A DNA stretch of 64,000 bases from Variovorax sp. 54 (GTDB lineage Bacteria > Pseudomonadota > Gammaproteobacteria > Burkholderiales > Burkholderiaceae_C). The translations under genes and the position numbers were made by a program. The notes beneath the pieces are model-generated. The model had not been told where the DNA came from. It worked only from the letters and a program-made list of their open reading frames with translations, and ran no database searches. The DNA is taken from positions 3,058,501-3,122,500 of the forward strand of contig NZ_PEFF01000001.1 of assembly GCF_002754375.1 (NCBI RefSeq), in the 5' to 3' direction. This document shows positions 16,801-24,464 of the stretch, in pieces. Position 1 is the stretch's first letter, and every line of letters begins with the position of its first letter.

Positions 16801-17992
16801 CGACCAGCCCGCGCGGCGCATAGGCGCCCAGCACGCGGTGCGTGGCCTCGCCCAGCGGCAGCCGGTCGGCGATGAGGGCCAGCGCCGCGAGGTCGAGCCG
16901 GTCGGCCTTCAGCGCGCCGTGCTCGGGCGTGCGGCCCTTGGCCGGCGTGTGCTGCAGCCACAGGTTGCCGCCGGGCCAGCGCAGGCCGTCGACGGTGTCG
17001 AACTGCAGCGCGGTGGTCGAGAACTCGAAGGTGTCTTCGTTCATCTGCCCCGCCAGCCGGCCGGTGACGGCGCGCAGCACCAGCGGCTGCAGCCCCTTGC
17101 CGAGCGAGGCGTCGACGCGGTTCAGCCCCAGGTCGGCAGCGCCGCCGACGATGCGCCCGTCGTCCACGTCGGCCCACACGCGCAGCGCGCCGTTGCCTTC
17201 GCGGATGCGCGCGTCGAGCGAGACGTACTGGCCCAGCCGGGTGACGTCGATGTAGGGCAGGTCGGCATAAAGCTGGCCGTCCCAGGTCTGCCAGTGGCCG
17301 CTGCGCAGCGACAGCAGCGGCTGGCGGAACTGGCCGCGCAGCGTGAAGCGCTCGCCCCAGCCGGCCGGCGGCGTGGCGTCCAGCCGCAGGCCGTGGCGGC
17401 GCGCGCCGTTGCGGGACACGAAGCGCACGTCGGTCAGCAGCAGCGGTTCGGCGCCGCGCTGCTCGTCGGTCCAGCGCACGGTGCCGCCTTCGATGACGAA
17501 CTCGCGCTGCGCGAAAAACCAGTCGGCGGCGCGGGTTTCTCCGGTCGTGTCGGTCTCCATGTGCAATCCAGCCACATGGAGTTTTCCCTGAGTGTCGCGG
17601 CGCACGTCGAGCTGCGGACCCTCGATGTAGAGCTGCTCGAAATTGAGGCGCCACAGCGAGCGCGGCGACACGCTCGCCACCACCCGCACGAGGCGCAGGG
17701 CCTCGCGTTTGTCTGCGTCCTGCAGCACCACGTCGCGCAATTCGAAGGCCGGAAATAGCCCTTCGGAGCGGGCGGTGATGGCGCCGATGCGCACCGGGAC
17801 ACCGATGGCCTTGCTAGCCTGCGCCTCGAGTGCACCGCGAAAATCGCCGATTCGCGGCACAATCCACGCGTGCAGGACCACGACTGACAGCGCCAGCAGA
17901 AGCCACGCAGCGAAGAGCAGACCCAATAGCCAGCGCGCTGTCACAGCGGTGATTTGGAGCAGACGTGAAGGGGAAGACGCCGTGTCGTTCAT
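13859..17992 (-). CDS. yhdP: YhdP family AsmA-like envelope protein
   Basis: A 1377-aa protein. An N-terminal transmembrane anchor (WLLGLLFAAWLLLALSVVVL, residues about 22-42) is followed by a very long periplasmic beta-rich region (DUF3971 and an AsmA-like C-terminal domain). YhdP-type proteins are inner-membrane-anchored bridges implicated in phospholipid transfer to the outer membrane. The C-terminus has the conserved INPAIGLGTFLAQWVLSKPL segment. The start at 17992 places the charged tail directly before the helix; the open frame continues upstream to 18058 without signal character. It heads a four-gene leftward transcription unit and is divergent from glnE with only 25 bp between start codons. 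Confidence 0.9.
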   Translation of the reverse strand: MNDTASSPSRLLQITAVTARWLLGLLFAAWLLLALSVVVLHAWIVPRIGDFRGALEAQASKAIGVPVRIGAITARSEGLFPAFELRDVVLQDADKREALRLVRVVASVSPRSLWRLNFEQLYIEGPQLDVRRDTQGKLHVAGLHMETDTTGETRAADWFFAQREFVIEGGTVRWTDEQRGAEPLLLTDVRFVSRNGARRHGLRLDATPPAGWGERFTLRGQFRQPLLSLRSGHWQTWDGQLYADLPYIDVTRLGQYVSLDARIREGNGALRVWADVDDGRIVGGAADLGLNRVDASLGKGLQPLVLRAVTGRLAGQMNEDTFEFSTTALQFDTVDGLRWPGGNLWLQHTPAKGRTPEHGALKADRLDLAALALIADRLPLGEATHRVLGAYAPRGLVERIDMNWQGAPDAIARYQAKGRVSGLRVASQPAPAAPSTPTLAGAPAAPPRIHPGTPGLSGATLDFDASHTGGTATLAMAKGTLEFPGVFEDPVIPIDRLSTQLQWKLDNGAMQVQMSKLRFANADAEGEAEAHWRTSDPATSSSRAQHPGVLDLQGKLTRADGTRVFRYLPLDIPQHTRDYVRESVVKGTASTVDFRVRGDLHDMPFMDPKQGEFRIAAKVSDVHYAYVPPSLAAATTAPASRTGPPAAPPPVWPALTGVSGELVFERAGMLVRNARGRIVGAPGVEITKAEAQIADMSHHAALLRVDAQARGPLGEVLRAGAPLAGEAGPFLQRARATGSADYKLRLDLPLENVNNTKVQATVTLADNELQVVPEAPPFTQARGTLSFTDTGFSLAGVQARLLGGDVRVEGKGRFSGPQRELALKAQGTASAEGLRGAREVDWLARLAKQATGSTPYAATFSMRDNTPEFSLTSSLQGLALQLPTPLVKTAEEQMPLRIEKKVLARDARHGTATQDQLTLELGRIGSMQYVRELSATGEARVLRGGIGVGLAPGETALPSDRGVFANVNIAKLDMGAWQTLVGTAAVVAGSERVDDPDLAYLPTRIAVRAQQLGIAGRTLHNVVLGGTRDGTLWRANVDATELSGYAEYSHSQAGRLYARLARLKIAPAEATQVEALLDEQPGTLPALDIVVDDFELLGKHLGRAEIDAVNRGGREWLLNKLAFSVPEATFTAKGTWAAPAGASAGQRRTAMNFKLDIADAGDLLTRFGMPGVLRRGKGRLEGEVNWRGSPFSLDYPSLGGQLQVDVEQGQFLKADPGLAKLLGVLSLQALPRRLTLDFRDVFSQGFAFDFIRGDAKINKGIASTNNLQMKGVNAAALMDGSADIVRETQNLRVVVVPEINAGTAALVATAINPAIGLGTFLAQWVLSKPLAAAATQEFHVEGTWADPKITKVPRSLQLPGLPGASTAGEGKKSETTQ

Positions 17993-18017
17993 TGAGGGTC
18001 GCGCTGTGTCGGGAATT

Positions 18018-20813
18018 ATGACCGCCAGCCTAGAGCCGGGTTCCGCGCCAACCCACATCAGTGTGAATCAGTTGCCATCCAATCCGACGCCTTTCGCGTT
18101 TTCTTCCAGTTCCCGATTCGTCCAGCGGCTGCGTCGCCGCTATGCGGCCGAGCTCGACCTGCTGCCGCCCGGCGAGCCCCGGCGCGAATCGATGACCGTC
18201 GCCTACGACGCGCTGCGCGCACGCGGCGTGGCCGTGGGCGATGCGTTGCGCATCGTGCGCCAGCTCACGATGGAACGTCTGGTCACACTCGATTGCGACC
18301 AGCAGGCCCCGCTCGCGGTGGTGACCACGGCCGTGACCGAGCTGGCCGAACTGGCGCTGGACATCGCCTGCCAGGACGCCTGCCACGAACTCGACGCCCA
18401 GCACGGCGCGCCGCTTGGCCCCGAAGGCCAGCGCTCGCAGCTGTGGGTGATCGGCATGGGCAAGCTCGGCGCGCGCGAGCTCAACGTGTCGAGCGACATC
18501 GATCTCATCTACCTGTACGACGTCGACGGCGACACGGCCGGCGATGCCGACGGGCGCGGCAAGCTGTCGAACCAGGAATACTTTGCGCGCGCCGTGAAGC
18601 GCATCTATGCGCTGGTGGGCGACGTGACCGAGCACGGCTTCGTGTTCCGCGTCGACCTGGCGCTGCGGCCCAACGGCAACTCGGGGCCGAGCGTGGTCTC
18701 GCTCGATGCGCTCGAAGAATATTTTCAGGTGCAGGGCCGCGAATGGGAGCGCTTTGCCTGGATGAAGAGCCGCGTGGTCGCGCCGCGCGAGGTGGTGCTC
18801 GGCGGCCAGGCCCAGGCGCTGCGCACCGTGGTGCTGCCCTTCGTGTTCCGCCGTTATCTCGACTACAGCGTGTTCGACTCGCTGCGCATCCTGCACCGCC
18901 AGATCCGCGAGCAGTCGGCGCGCCGCAGCGCCGGACGCCCCGAGCGCGCCAACGACGTGAAGCTCTCGCGCGGCGGCATCCGCGAAATCGAATTCACCGT
19001 GCAGCTGCTGCAGGTGGTGCGCGGCGGCCAGTTTCCCGAGCTGCGCACGCGCCCCACGCTCGACGCGCTGCAACGGCTGGCGCGCGCCAACCTCATGCCG
19101 CAGGACACGGCCGACACGCTGGCCGCGGCCTACGAGTTCCTGCGCCGCGTGGAGCACCGCATCCAGTACCTGGACGACCAGCAGACCCACGTGCTGCCGG
19201 TCAATGACGACGACCTGCGCTGGATCGCGCAGTCGATGGGCTATGCCGACTGCTGCCCCTTCCTCGAACAGCTCGACACGCACCGCGAGTTCGTGGCCCA
19301 GGAATTCGACAAGCTGCTGGGCGGCGAGAAGCCCTGCAACGGCAAGTGCAACGGCAAGAAATCGGCCGCGCCCGCCGACCTGGCCGATCTGCTCGACGAC
19401 CTGCCGCCCGTGTTTGCCGAGCGCATCCGCGACTGGTGCGAAACGCCGCGCGTGCTCGCCCTGCGCGAAGAAACCCGGGGCCGCCTGCGCCAGCTGGTGC
19501 AACGCACCGGCCAGTGGCTGAAAGAACCCGACGGCGACGGCGCGGGACAGACGCCGCGCCACGTCGAGGCCGCCATGCGCTGGGCCGACTGGATCGAGCC
19601 GCTGATGCGCCGCGAGAGCTACCTGGCGCTGCTGGTCGAACGCCCCGCCGTGCAGGAACGCCTGCTGCGCCTGCTGGGCGCCGCGAAATGGCCGGCGCGC
19701 TATTTGATGCAGCACCCGGGCGTGATCGACGAGCTCGCGAGCGACGAGATGCTCTCGGGCCGCTTCATCACCGACGAATTCGAGCGCGAACTCGAAGCGC
19801 GCCACACCTCGCTCACCCGCACCGGCGAAGCCGACGAAGAGCGCCTGCTGAACCTGCTGCGCCACGCCCACCACGCCGAGGTGTTCCGCACGCTGGCGCG
19901 CGACGTGGACGGCCGCATCACCGTCGAACAGGTGGCCGACGACCTGAGCGCGCTGGCCGACACCACGCTGCGCGTGACCGCGCGCTGGTGCTGGCCGCAT
20001 GTGCGCAACCGGCACCGCGAGGTGCCGCAGTTCGCGATCATCGGCTACGGAAAATTGGGCGGCAAAGAGCTGGGCTACGGCAGCGACCTGGACATCGTGT
20101 TCGTCTACGACGACGACGACGAGCGCGCCGGCGAGGTCTATGCGGCCTACGTGCGCAAGCTCATCAACTGGCTCACGGTGAAGACGCGCGAGGGCGATCT
20201 GTTCGAGATCGACACCGCGCTGCGCCCCAACGGCAACTCGGGCCTGCTCACCACCAGCTTCGAGGCCTACGAAAAGTACCAGCTCGGGCGCGGCAGCAAC
20301 ACCGCATGGACCTGGGAGCACCAGGCCATGACGCGCGCGCGCTTCGTGCTCGGCAGCGCCGACCACGGCGCCGAACTGGGCGCGCGCTTCGACCAGGTGC
20401 GCGAGGCCGTGCTGGTGGCGCCGCGCGACCGCGAATCGCTGAAGGCCGAGATCATCGGCATGCGCAACAAGCTGCGCGGCGCCCGCCCCGTGAAGGCCGA
20501 CCGCTTCGACGTGAAGCACAGCCCCGGCGGCATGGTCGATGCCGAGTTCGCGGTGCAATTCCTGGTGCTGTCGGCCTCGGGCGCGCACCCGGAGCTGATT
20601 CCCAACCTGGGCAACATCGCGCTGCTGCTGCGCGCCGAACAGGCCGGACTGCTGCCCGAAGGCGTGGGCCGCGACGCCGCCACCGCCTACCGCGAGCTGC
20701 GCCGCGTGCAGCACACCGCGCGCCTGAACGAAGAGCCGACGCAGGTCACGCCGCCCGCCCTGAGCGCCGAGCGCGACGCCATGCTGGCACTGTGGAAGGC
20801 GGTCTTTGGCTGA
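18018..20813 (+). CDS. glnE: bifunctional glutamine synthetase adenylyltransferase/adenylyl-removing enzyme
   Basis: A 931-aa enzyme, normal length. Two nucleotidyltransferase domains are visible. The N-terminal adenylyl-removing domain has GMGKLGARELNVSSDIDLIY; the C-terminal adenylylating domain has GYGKLGGKELGYGSDLDIVF. Both keep the G-S-D-x-D metal-binding aspartates. GlnE sets glutamine synthetase activity in response to the PII protein. The ATG at 18018 is chosen because it leaves room for the divergent yhdP gene. A GTG at 18063, closer to the conserved SRFVQRLRRRY, is an alternative. A lipoprotein gene (rlpA) overlaps its end by 8 bp. Confidence 0.95.
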   Translation: MTASLEPGSAPTHISVNQLPSNPTPFAFSSSSRFVQRLRRRYAAELDLLPPGEPRRESMTVAYDALRARGVAVGDALRIVRQLTMERLVTLDCDQQAPLAVVTTAVTELAELALDIACQDACHELDAQHGAPLGPEGQRSQLWVIGMGKLGARELNVSSDIDLIYLYDVDGDTAGDADGRGKLSNQEYFARAVKRIYALVGDVTEHGFVFRVDLALRPNGNSGPSVVSLDALEEYFQVQGREWERFAWMKSRVVAPREVVLGGQAQALRTVVLPFVFRRYLDYSVFDSLRILHRQIREQSARRSAGRPERANDVKLSRGGIREIEFTVQLLQVVRGGQFPELRTRPTLDALQRLARANLMPQDTADTLAAAYEFLRRVEHRIQYLDDQQTHVLPVNDDDLRWIAQSMGYADCCPFLEQLDTHREFVAQEFDKLLGGEKPCNGKCNGKKSAAPADLADLLDDLPPVFAERIRDWCETPRVLALREETRGRLRQLVQRTGQWLKEPDGDGAGQTPRHVEAAMRWADWIEPLMRRESYLALLVERPAVQERLLRLLGAAKWPARYLMQHPGVIDELASDEMLSGRFITDEFERELEARHTSLTRTGEADEERLLNLLRHAHHAEVFRTLARDVDGRITVEQVADDLSALADTTLRVTARWCWPHVRNRHREVPQFAIIGYGKLGGKELGYGSDLDIVFVYDDDDERAGEVYAAYVRKLINWLTVKTREGDLFEIDTALRPNGNSGLLTTSFEAYEKYQLGRGSNTAWTWEHQAMTRARFVLGSADHGAELGARFDQVREAVLVAPRDRESLKAEIIGMRNKLRGARPVKADRFDVKHSPGGMVDAEFAVQFLVLSASGAHPELIPNLGNIALLLRAEQAGLLPEGVGRDAATAYRELRRVQHTARLNEEPTQVTPPALSAERDAMLALWKAVFG

Positions 20814-21909
20814 CGGCGCCCTCGCTTCCCGTGGGCTGACGGCCTGCGCCCTGGCCGCCGCGCTCGTGCTGGCCGGCTGCGCCAGCGGGCCCCGCAGCGG
20901 CAGTGGTGGTGGTGTGGCCAGTGGCCGCGACGGCCCCGGCACCAACATTCCGTCGGACCTCGACCGCGTGCCCGACGCCGAGCCCCGCATCGAGCCCATC
21001 CGCAGCAGCGGCGGCACCAGCAAGCCCTACACGGTGCTGGGCCGCGGCTACCAACCGATCACCGACGACCGGCCGTTCCGCGAATCGGGCGTTGCCTCGT
21101 GGTACGGCCGCAAGTTCCATGCGGCCTCGACTGCGAGCGGCGAGCCCTACGACATGTACGCCATGACGGCCGCGCACAAGACGCTGCCGCTGCCCAGCTA
21201 TGTGCGTGTGCGCAACCCGGCCAATGGGCGCGAAGTGATCGTGCGCGTGAACGACCGTGGCCCCTTCGTGGACGGCCGCGTGATCGACCTGAGCTACACG
21301 GCGGCGCTGAAGCTCGATTTGCTGCGCGGCGTGGCGCCGGTGGAGATCGAGCGCATCACCAATGAAGACATCCGCACCGGCGCCTGGCGCCGCGATGCGG
21401 GCACGGCCTATGCCGCGGCGCCTGCGCCGGCACCCGTTCGGGTGGCAGCGGCGCCGGTGGCCGTGCCGTCGGCCTGGGTCGCACCGGTTGCGATGACGGC
21501 CGCTGCCGCACCTGCAGCGACGATGCCCGTGGCACCGCAGACGCCGGTGATGGCCGCTGCGCCGTCGGAGCCCGAGGCACCGGCCGGCCCGCGTGAAGCG
21601 ATGGTGGTGACGGACCTCGCGCCGCTGGCCCCGCTCGCTGCGCCCGCCGCACCTTCGGCGCCGTCGTCCGCAGCGTCCGGCTTCTGGGTTCAACTCGGCG
21701 CGTTCCGCGAACGCGACGGCGCCGAGAGCTTGAGAAACCAGGCCGCGCGCGGCCTGCCCACGCTGGCGCCGCAGCTGCGCGTGTTCAGCGAAGCCGGCAC
21801 GCACCGTCTGCAGGCCGGCCCGTTCCCGTCGCGCAACGCGGCGGGCGACGCCGTCACGCAGCTGCGCGACAGCCTGCGCATCGCGCCGATGGTGGTCGAA
21901 AGACGCTGA
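20806..21909 (+). CDS. rlpA: septal ring lytic transglycosylase RlpA with SPOR domain
   Basis: A 367-aa lipoprotein. A TTG start at 20806 overlaps the glnE stop by 8 bp; GGAAGG at 20794-20799 is a good ribosome site for it. A signal peptide ends at LAGC (Cys24). Residues about 85-185 form the double-psi beta-barrel (GVASWYGRKFHAASTASGE, RVNDRGPFVDGRVIDLS) with the catalytic-type Asp. A long Ala/Pro-rich linker follows, then a SPOR domain at about 290-366 that binds denuded glycans at the septum. RlpA digests such glycans during cell separation. Pairing with glnE looks like simple translational overlap, without an evident functional link. Confidence 0.92.
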   Translation: MADGALASRGLTACALAAALVLAGCASGPRSGSGGGVASGRDGPGTNIPSDLDRVPDAEPRIEPIRSSGGTSKPYTVLGRGYQPITDDRPFRESGVASWYGRKFHAASTASGEPYDMYAMTAAHKTLPLPSYVRVRNPANGREVIVRVNDRGPFVDGRVIDLSYTAALKLDLLRGVAPVEIERITNEDIRTGAWRRDAGTAYAAAPAPAPVRVAAAPVAVPSAWVAPVAMTAAAAPAATMPVAPQTPVMAAAPSEPEAPAGPREAMVVTDLAPLAPLAAPAAPSAPSSAASGFWVQLGAFRERDGAESLRNQAARGLPTLAPQLRVFSEAGTHRLQAGPFPSRNAAGDAVTQLRDSLRIAPMVVERR

Positions 21910-21912
21910 AGC

Positions 21913-22380
21913 TCAGGGCATCGCCTTGGCCACGACCTGCGAACGCAGGCCCACGCCGAGGCGGTTCCAGGCGTTGATCTGCGCCACGGCGAGCGAGAGC
22001 TCGACGATTTCCTGGTCGCTGAACACGGCCTTCAGGGCTTCGAACTCGGCATCGCGATCGGCGTGGTGATCGGCCAGGCGCGTGAGGGTTTCGGCCCAGT
22101 CGAGCGCCGCACGCTCGCGTTCGTTGAAGAGGCTCACCTCGCGCCAGGTGGCGAGGCTGTTGATGCGCTGCCACTCTTCGCCCTGCACGCGCAGGTCGCG
22201 CACGTGCATGTCGAGGCAGTAGGCGCAGCCGTTGATCTGCGAGACGCGGGCAAAGACGAGATCGATCAGCACCTTGCCGAGCGTGCTCGACTCGAAGCTG
22301 CCGTTGACGGCGATCATGGCCTGGAAGGACTTGGGGGCGAACTTGGTCCAGGCGAGACGGAGGGCGGGGGCTTGGCTCAT
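21913..22380 (-). CDS. carboxymuconolactone decarboxylase/AhpD-family protein, ECF41 partner
   Basis: A 155-aa AhpD-fold protein with the redox motif C52-A-Y-C55 and His59 (CAYCLDMHV), as in alkylhydroperoxidase D-like proteins. Proteins of this COE group are the standard genomic partners of ECF41 sigma factors, and this gene lies directly downstream of one. A TGTCACA-N16-CGTC promoter at 22444-22470 gives it its own ECF41-dependent start. The physiological substrate is unknown; a thiol-dependent peroxidase-like activity is only inferred from the CxxC...H motif. Confidence 0.88.
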   Translation of the reverse strand: MSQAPALRLAWTKFAPKSFQAMIAVNGSFESSTLGKVLIDLVFARVSQINGCAYCLDMHVRDLRVQGEEWQRINSLATWREVSLFNERERAALDWAETLTRLADHHADRDAEFEALKAVFSDQEIVELSLAVAQINAWNRLGVGLRSQVVAKAMP

Positions 22381-22443
22381 GGTGTGTACTCCAGGGTGGT
22401 GGGTGAGAGAAAGCGAAACGAAATCTGCTTGCTACACACTGAA

Positions 22444-22470
22444 GACGCGCCAGCCATCGGCCCTGTGACA
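22444..22470 (-). promoter_or_regulatory. ECF41-type promoter of the AhpD-like gene
   Basis: Read on the reverse strand: TGTCACA at 22470-22464, a 16-bp spacer, and CGTC at 22447-22444. This is the -35/-10 pair described for ECF41 sigma factors. The predicted start of transcription is about 55 bp before the AhpD-like ATG. The same pair with the same spacer occurs upstream of the sigma gene itself. Confidence 0.8.
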
Positions 22471-22489
22471 GGCCGGGCGCATTATTTTT

Positions 22490-23380
22490 TCAGTCGCCCC
22501 GCTTCCCGGCGAACAACTGGGCGATGCGCGCCAGCTTGTCGGGGTTGCGCTGGGCGCGGATGCGCACGATGCGCTCGCCCTCGATCTCGAAGGTCTGGGC
22601 CGATTCGAGTTCGCCGTCCAGAAAGCGCAGCATCCCGGGCTCGCCGTTGAGCTCGACCAGCGCCATGTGCACGCCGGCGCCCATGCGGCGCCACAGCGAG
22701 AAGTACAGCTGCGCCAGCCGCTGGCTGCCGCGCAGGATCTTGCTGAAGGTCTGCACCTTGCCGCCGCCGTCGCCGATGAGCTCCACGTCCTCGGCCATCA
22801 GCGCCTTCAGGTCCTGCATGCTGCCGCGCGCGGCGGCGTCGGCAAAGGCGCGCAGCAGGCGCTGGTGGGTGTCGCGCGACACCTGGAAGCGCGGGCGCGC
22901 CTCCTGCACCTGGACCTTGGCGCGGTGCACGAGCTGGCGACACGCGGCCTCGCTCTTGCCGAGGGTCTGGGCGATCTCGTCGTAGTCGGCGTCGAACACC
23001 TCGCGCATGAGAAAAGCGGCGCGCGCCTCGGGCGCCAGGCGCTCGAGCACGGCCAGGAAGGCGACGGAGATGTTGTCGGCACGCTCGAGCACTTCTTCGG
23101 GCGTGTCGGGCGACCCGGTGAGCGTGGGCTCGGGCATCCACGGGCCGATGTAGTGCTCGCGCTGGACCTTGGCACTGCGCAGCCGGTCGATCGACAGGCG
23201 CGTGACGACGGTCACGAGCCAGGCTTCGGCGCTGTCGAAACTGGCCTTGTCGGCCTCGTGCCAGCGCAGCCAGGCGTCCTGCACCACCTCTTCGGCCTCG
23301 GCCACGGAGCCGAGCATGCGGTAGGCGATGCCTTGAAGGCGGCGGCGGTGGCTGTCGAAGGAGAGGGTCGGGTCGTCCAT
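22490..23380 (-). CDS. ECF41-family RNA polymerase sigma factor with C-terminal SnoaL-like domain
   Basis: A 296-aa extracytoplasmic-function sigma factor. Sigma-2 spans about residues 8-75 and sigma-4 about 108-160. Diagnostic ECF41 features are present: WMPEP at 81-85 in the linker, and a fused NTF2/SnoaL-like C-terminal domain (about 170-290) with DGGGK at 204-208 and NPDKL at 279-283. In ECF41 proteins this extension, not an anti-sigma factor, tunes activity; no anti-sigma gene is seen here. The partner AhpD-like gene follows. A matching promoter just 10 bp before the ATG implies autoregulation and a very short or absent leader. The inducing signal is unknown. Confidence 0.93.
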   Translation of the reverse strand: MDDPTLSFDSHRRRLQGIAYRMLGSVAEAEEVVQDAWLRWHEADKASFDSAEAWLVTVVTRLSIDRLRSAKVQREHYIGPWMPEPTLTGSPDTPEEVLERADNISVAFLAVLERLAPEARAAFLMREVFDADYDEIAQTLGKSEAACRQLVHRAKVQVQEARPRFQVSRDTHQRLLRAFADAAARGSMQDLKALMAEDVELIGDGGGKVQTFSKILRGSQRLAQLYFSLWRRMGAGVHMALVELNGEPGMLRFLDGELESAQTFEIEGERIVRIRAQRNPDKLARIAQLFAGKRGD

Positions 23381-23389
23381 GCCCGATTA

Positions 23390-23416
23390 GACGTTTGACG
23401 TCGCCGCGTTGTGACA
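23390..23416 (-). promoter_or_regulatory. ECF41-type autoregulatory promoter of the sigma gene
   Basis: Reverse strand: TGTCACA (23416-23410), 16-bp spacer, CGTC (23393-23390). The -10 element ends only 9 bp before the ATG (23380-23378), so transcription would start at or within a few bases of the start codon. No Shine-Dalgarno sequence is visible there. A second CGTC at 23400-23397 leaves a 9-bp spacer and is less likely. Confidence 0.75.
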
Positions 23417-23430
23417 GCCCGCGGGAAAAA

Positions 23431-23457
23431 AAATCGCCCCGGGATGCGGGGCGATTT
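23431..23457. terminator. bidirectional terminator
   Basis: AAATCGCCCCG (23431-23441) and CGGGGCGATTT (23447-23457) form an 11-bp perfect stem with a 5-nt loop. A-run on the left and T-run on the right make it usable from either strand. Its main client is the leftward ferritin-like gene ending at 23478, isolating it from the sigma gene. Confidence 0.88.
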
Positions 23458-23477
23458 TTCGGATCGTGTGGTGCGGC

Positions 23478-24338
23478 TCAGGCGCCCTGGTATTCGGGCT
23501 TGGGGCCCAGCGTGGCCGAGACTTCCTTGCGGTAGCGGTTCAGCTCCTGCACGGTCTTGAAGCTGCGGTTCATCAAGAGGCTCAGGTTGTGCAGGATGCG
23601 CTCGCCGACCTTGGTTTCCCAGACGGCGTCGAACTTGATCTGCTTGTCCAGCCAGTGCTCGAGCCAGTCGGGATCGGGCATGCGGCTCTGGATGGTGTCG
23701 TTCGGGAACAGCGCCTTGTTCACGTGCAGGTTGGTCGGGTGCAGCGCCTGGGCGGTGCGGCGCGCGCTGGCCATGAGCACGCCGACCTTGGTGAAAGCGG
23801 CACGGGCCTCGTCACCGAACTTTTCCATGGCGCGCTTCATGTAACGCAGGTAGGCGCCGCCGTGGCGGGCTTCGTCCTGGCTCAGCGTGGTGTAGATGTG
23901 CTTGATGACCGGCTCGGTGTGCCACTGGGCGGCGCGGCGGTACCAGTGGTTGAGGCGGATCTCGCCGCAGAAGTGCAGCATGAGGGTTTCGAGCGGGGGC
24001 GCGGGGTCGAAGTCGAAGCGCACCTCGTGCAGCTCCTGCTCGGTGGGCGCGTGCTGCGGGCTGAAGCGCTTCAGGTACTCCATGAGCACCAGCGAGTGCT
24101 TCTGCTCTTCGAAGAACCAGATCGACATGAACGCCGAAAAATCGCTATCGTGCCGGTTGTCGCGCAGGAACATCTCGGTGGCCGGCAACGCCGACCACTC
24201 GGTGATGGCATTCATCTTGATGGTCTGCGCCTGCTCTTCAGTCAGCAAGGAAGCGTCGAACGACTGCCAGGGAATGTCCTTGTCCATGTCCCAGCGGACG
24301 GATTCGAGTTGTCTGAAGAGTTCCGGGTAGAGCATCAA
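23478..24338 (-). CDS. ferritin-like diiron protein
   Basis: A 286-aa helical protein. Candidate diiron ligands are E47 (ITEW), E78 and H81 (EEQKH), E126 (CGEI), and E156 and H159 (DEARH). This spacing of two E-x-x-H pairs with extra Glu residues is that of ferritin-like oxidases and desaturases, such as acyl-ACP desaturase or AurF-like N-oxygenases. Which reaction it performs cannot be told from sequence. It is monocistronic, ending in a strong terminator. The start could be either of two adjacent ATGs (24338 or 24335). The diiron call is firm; the function is open. Confidence 0.75.
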   Translation of the reverse strand: MMLYPELFRQLESVRWDMDKDIPWQSFDASLLTEEQAQTIKMNAITEWSALPATEMFLRDNRHDSDFSAFMSIWFFEEQKHSLVLMEYLKRFSPQHAPTEQELHEVRFDFDPAPPLETLMLHFCGEIRLNHWYRRAAQWHTEPVIKHIYTTLSQDEARHGGAYLRYMKRAMEKFGDEARAAFTKVGVLMASARRTAQALHPTNLHVNKALFPNDTIQSRMPDPDWLEHWLDKQIKFDAVWETKVGERILHNLSLLMNRSFKTVQELNRYRKEVSATLGPKPEYQGA

Positions 24339-24464
24339 AGTCTTTCAATGGCCGCCGATTTTAATCGGCCCGTTTGGCGCGCCCATGACAGACGCGCGAT
24401 GATGTGTCCACGCGCGCCCTCGCGCCACGGATGCACACCCCCCTTTTCGATCCAGGAGCCCGTC

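Noticed and set aside
23466..24464. Long N-terminal extension of the glutathione peroxidase
   Set aside because: The extension is antisense to the ferritin-like gene and lacks domain character; the ATG at 24465 has AGGAG and a signal peptide.
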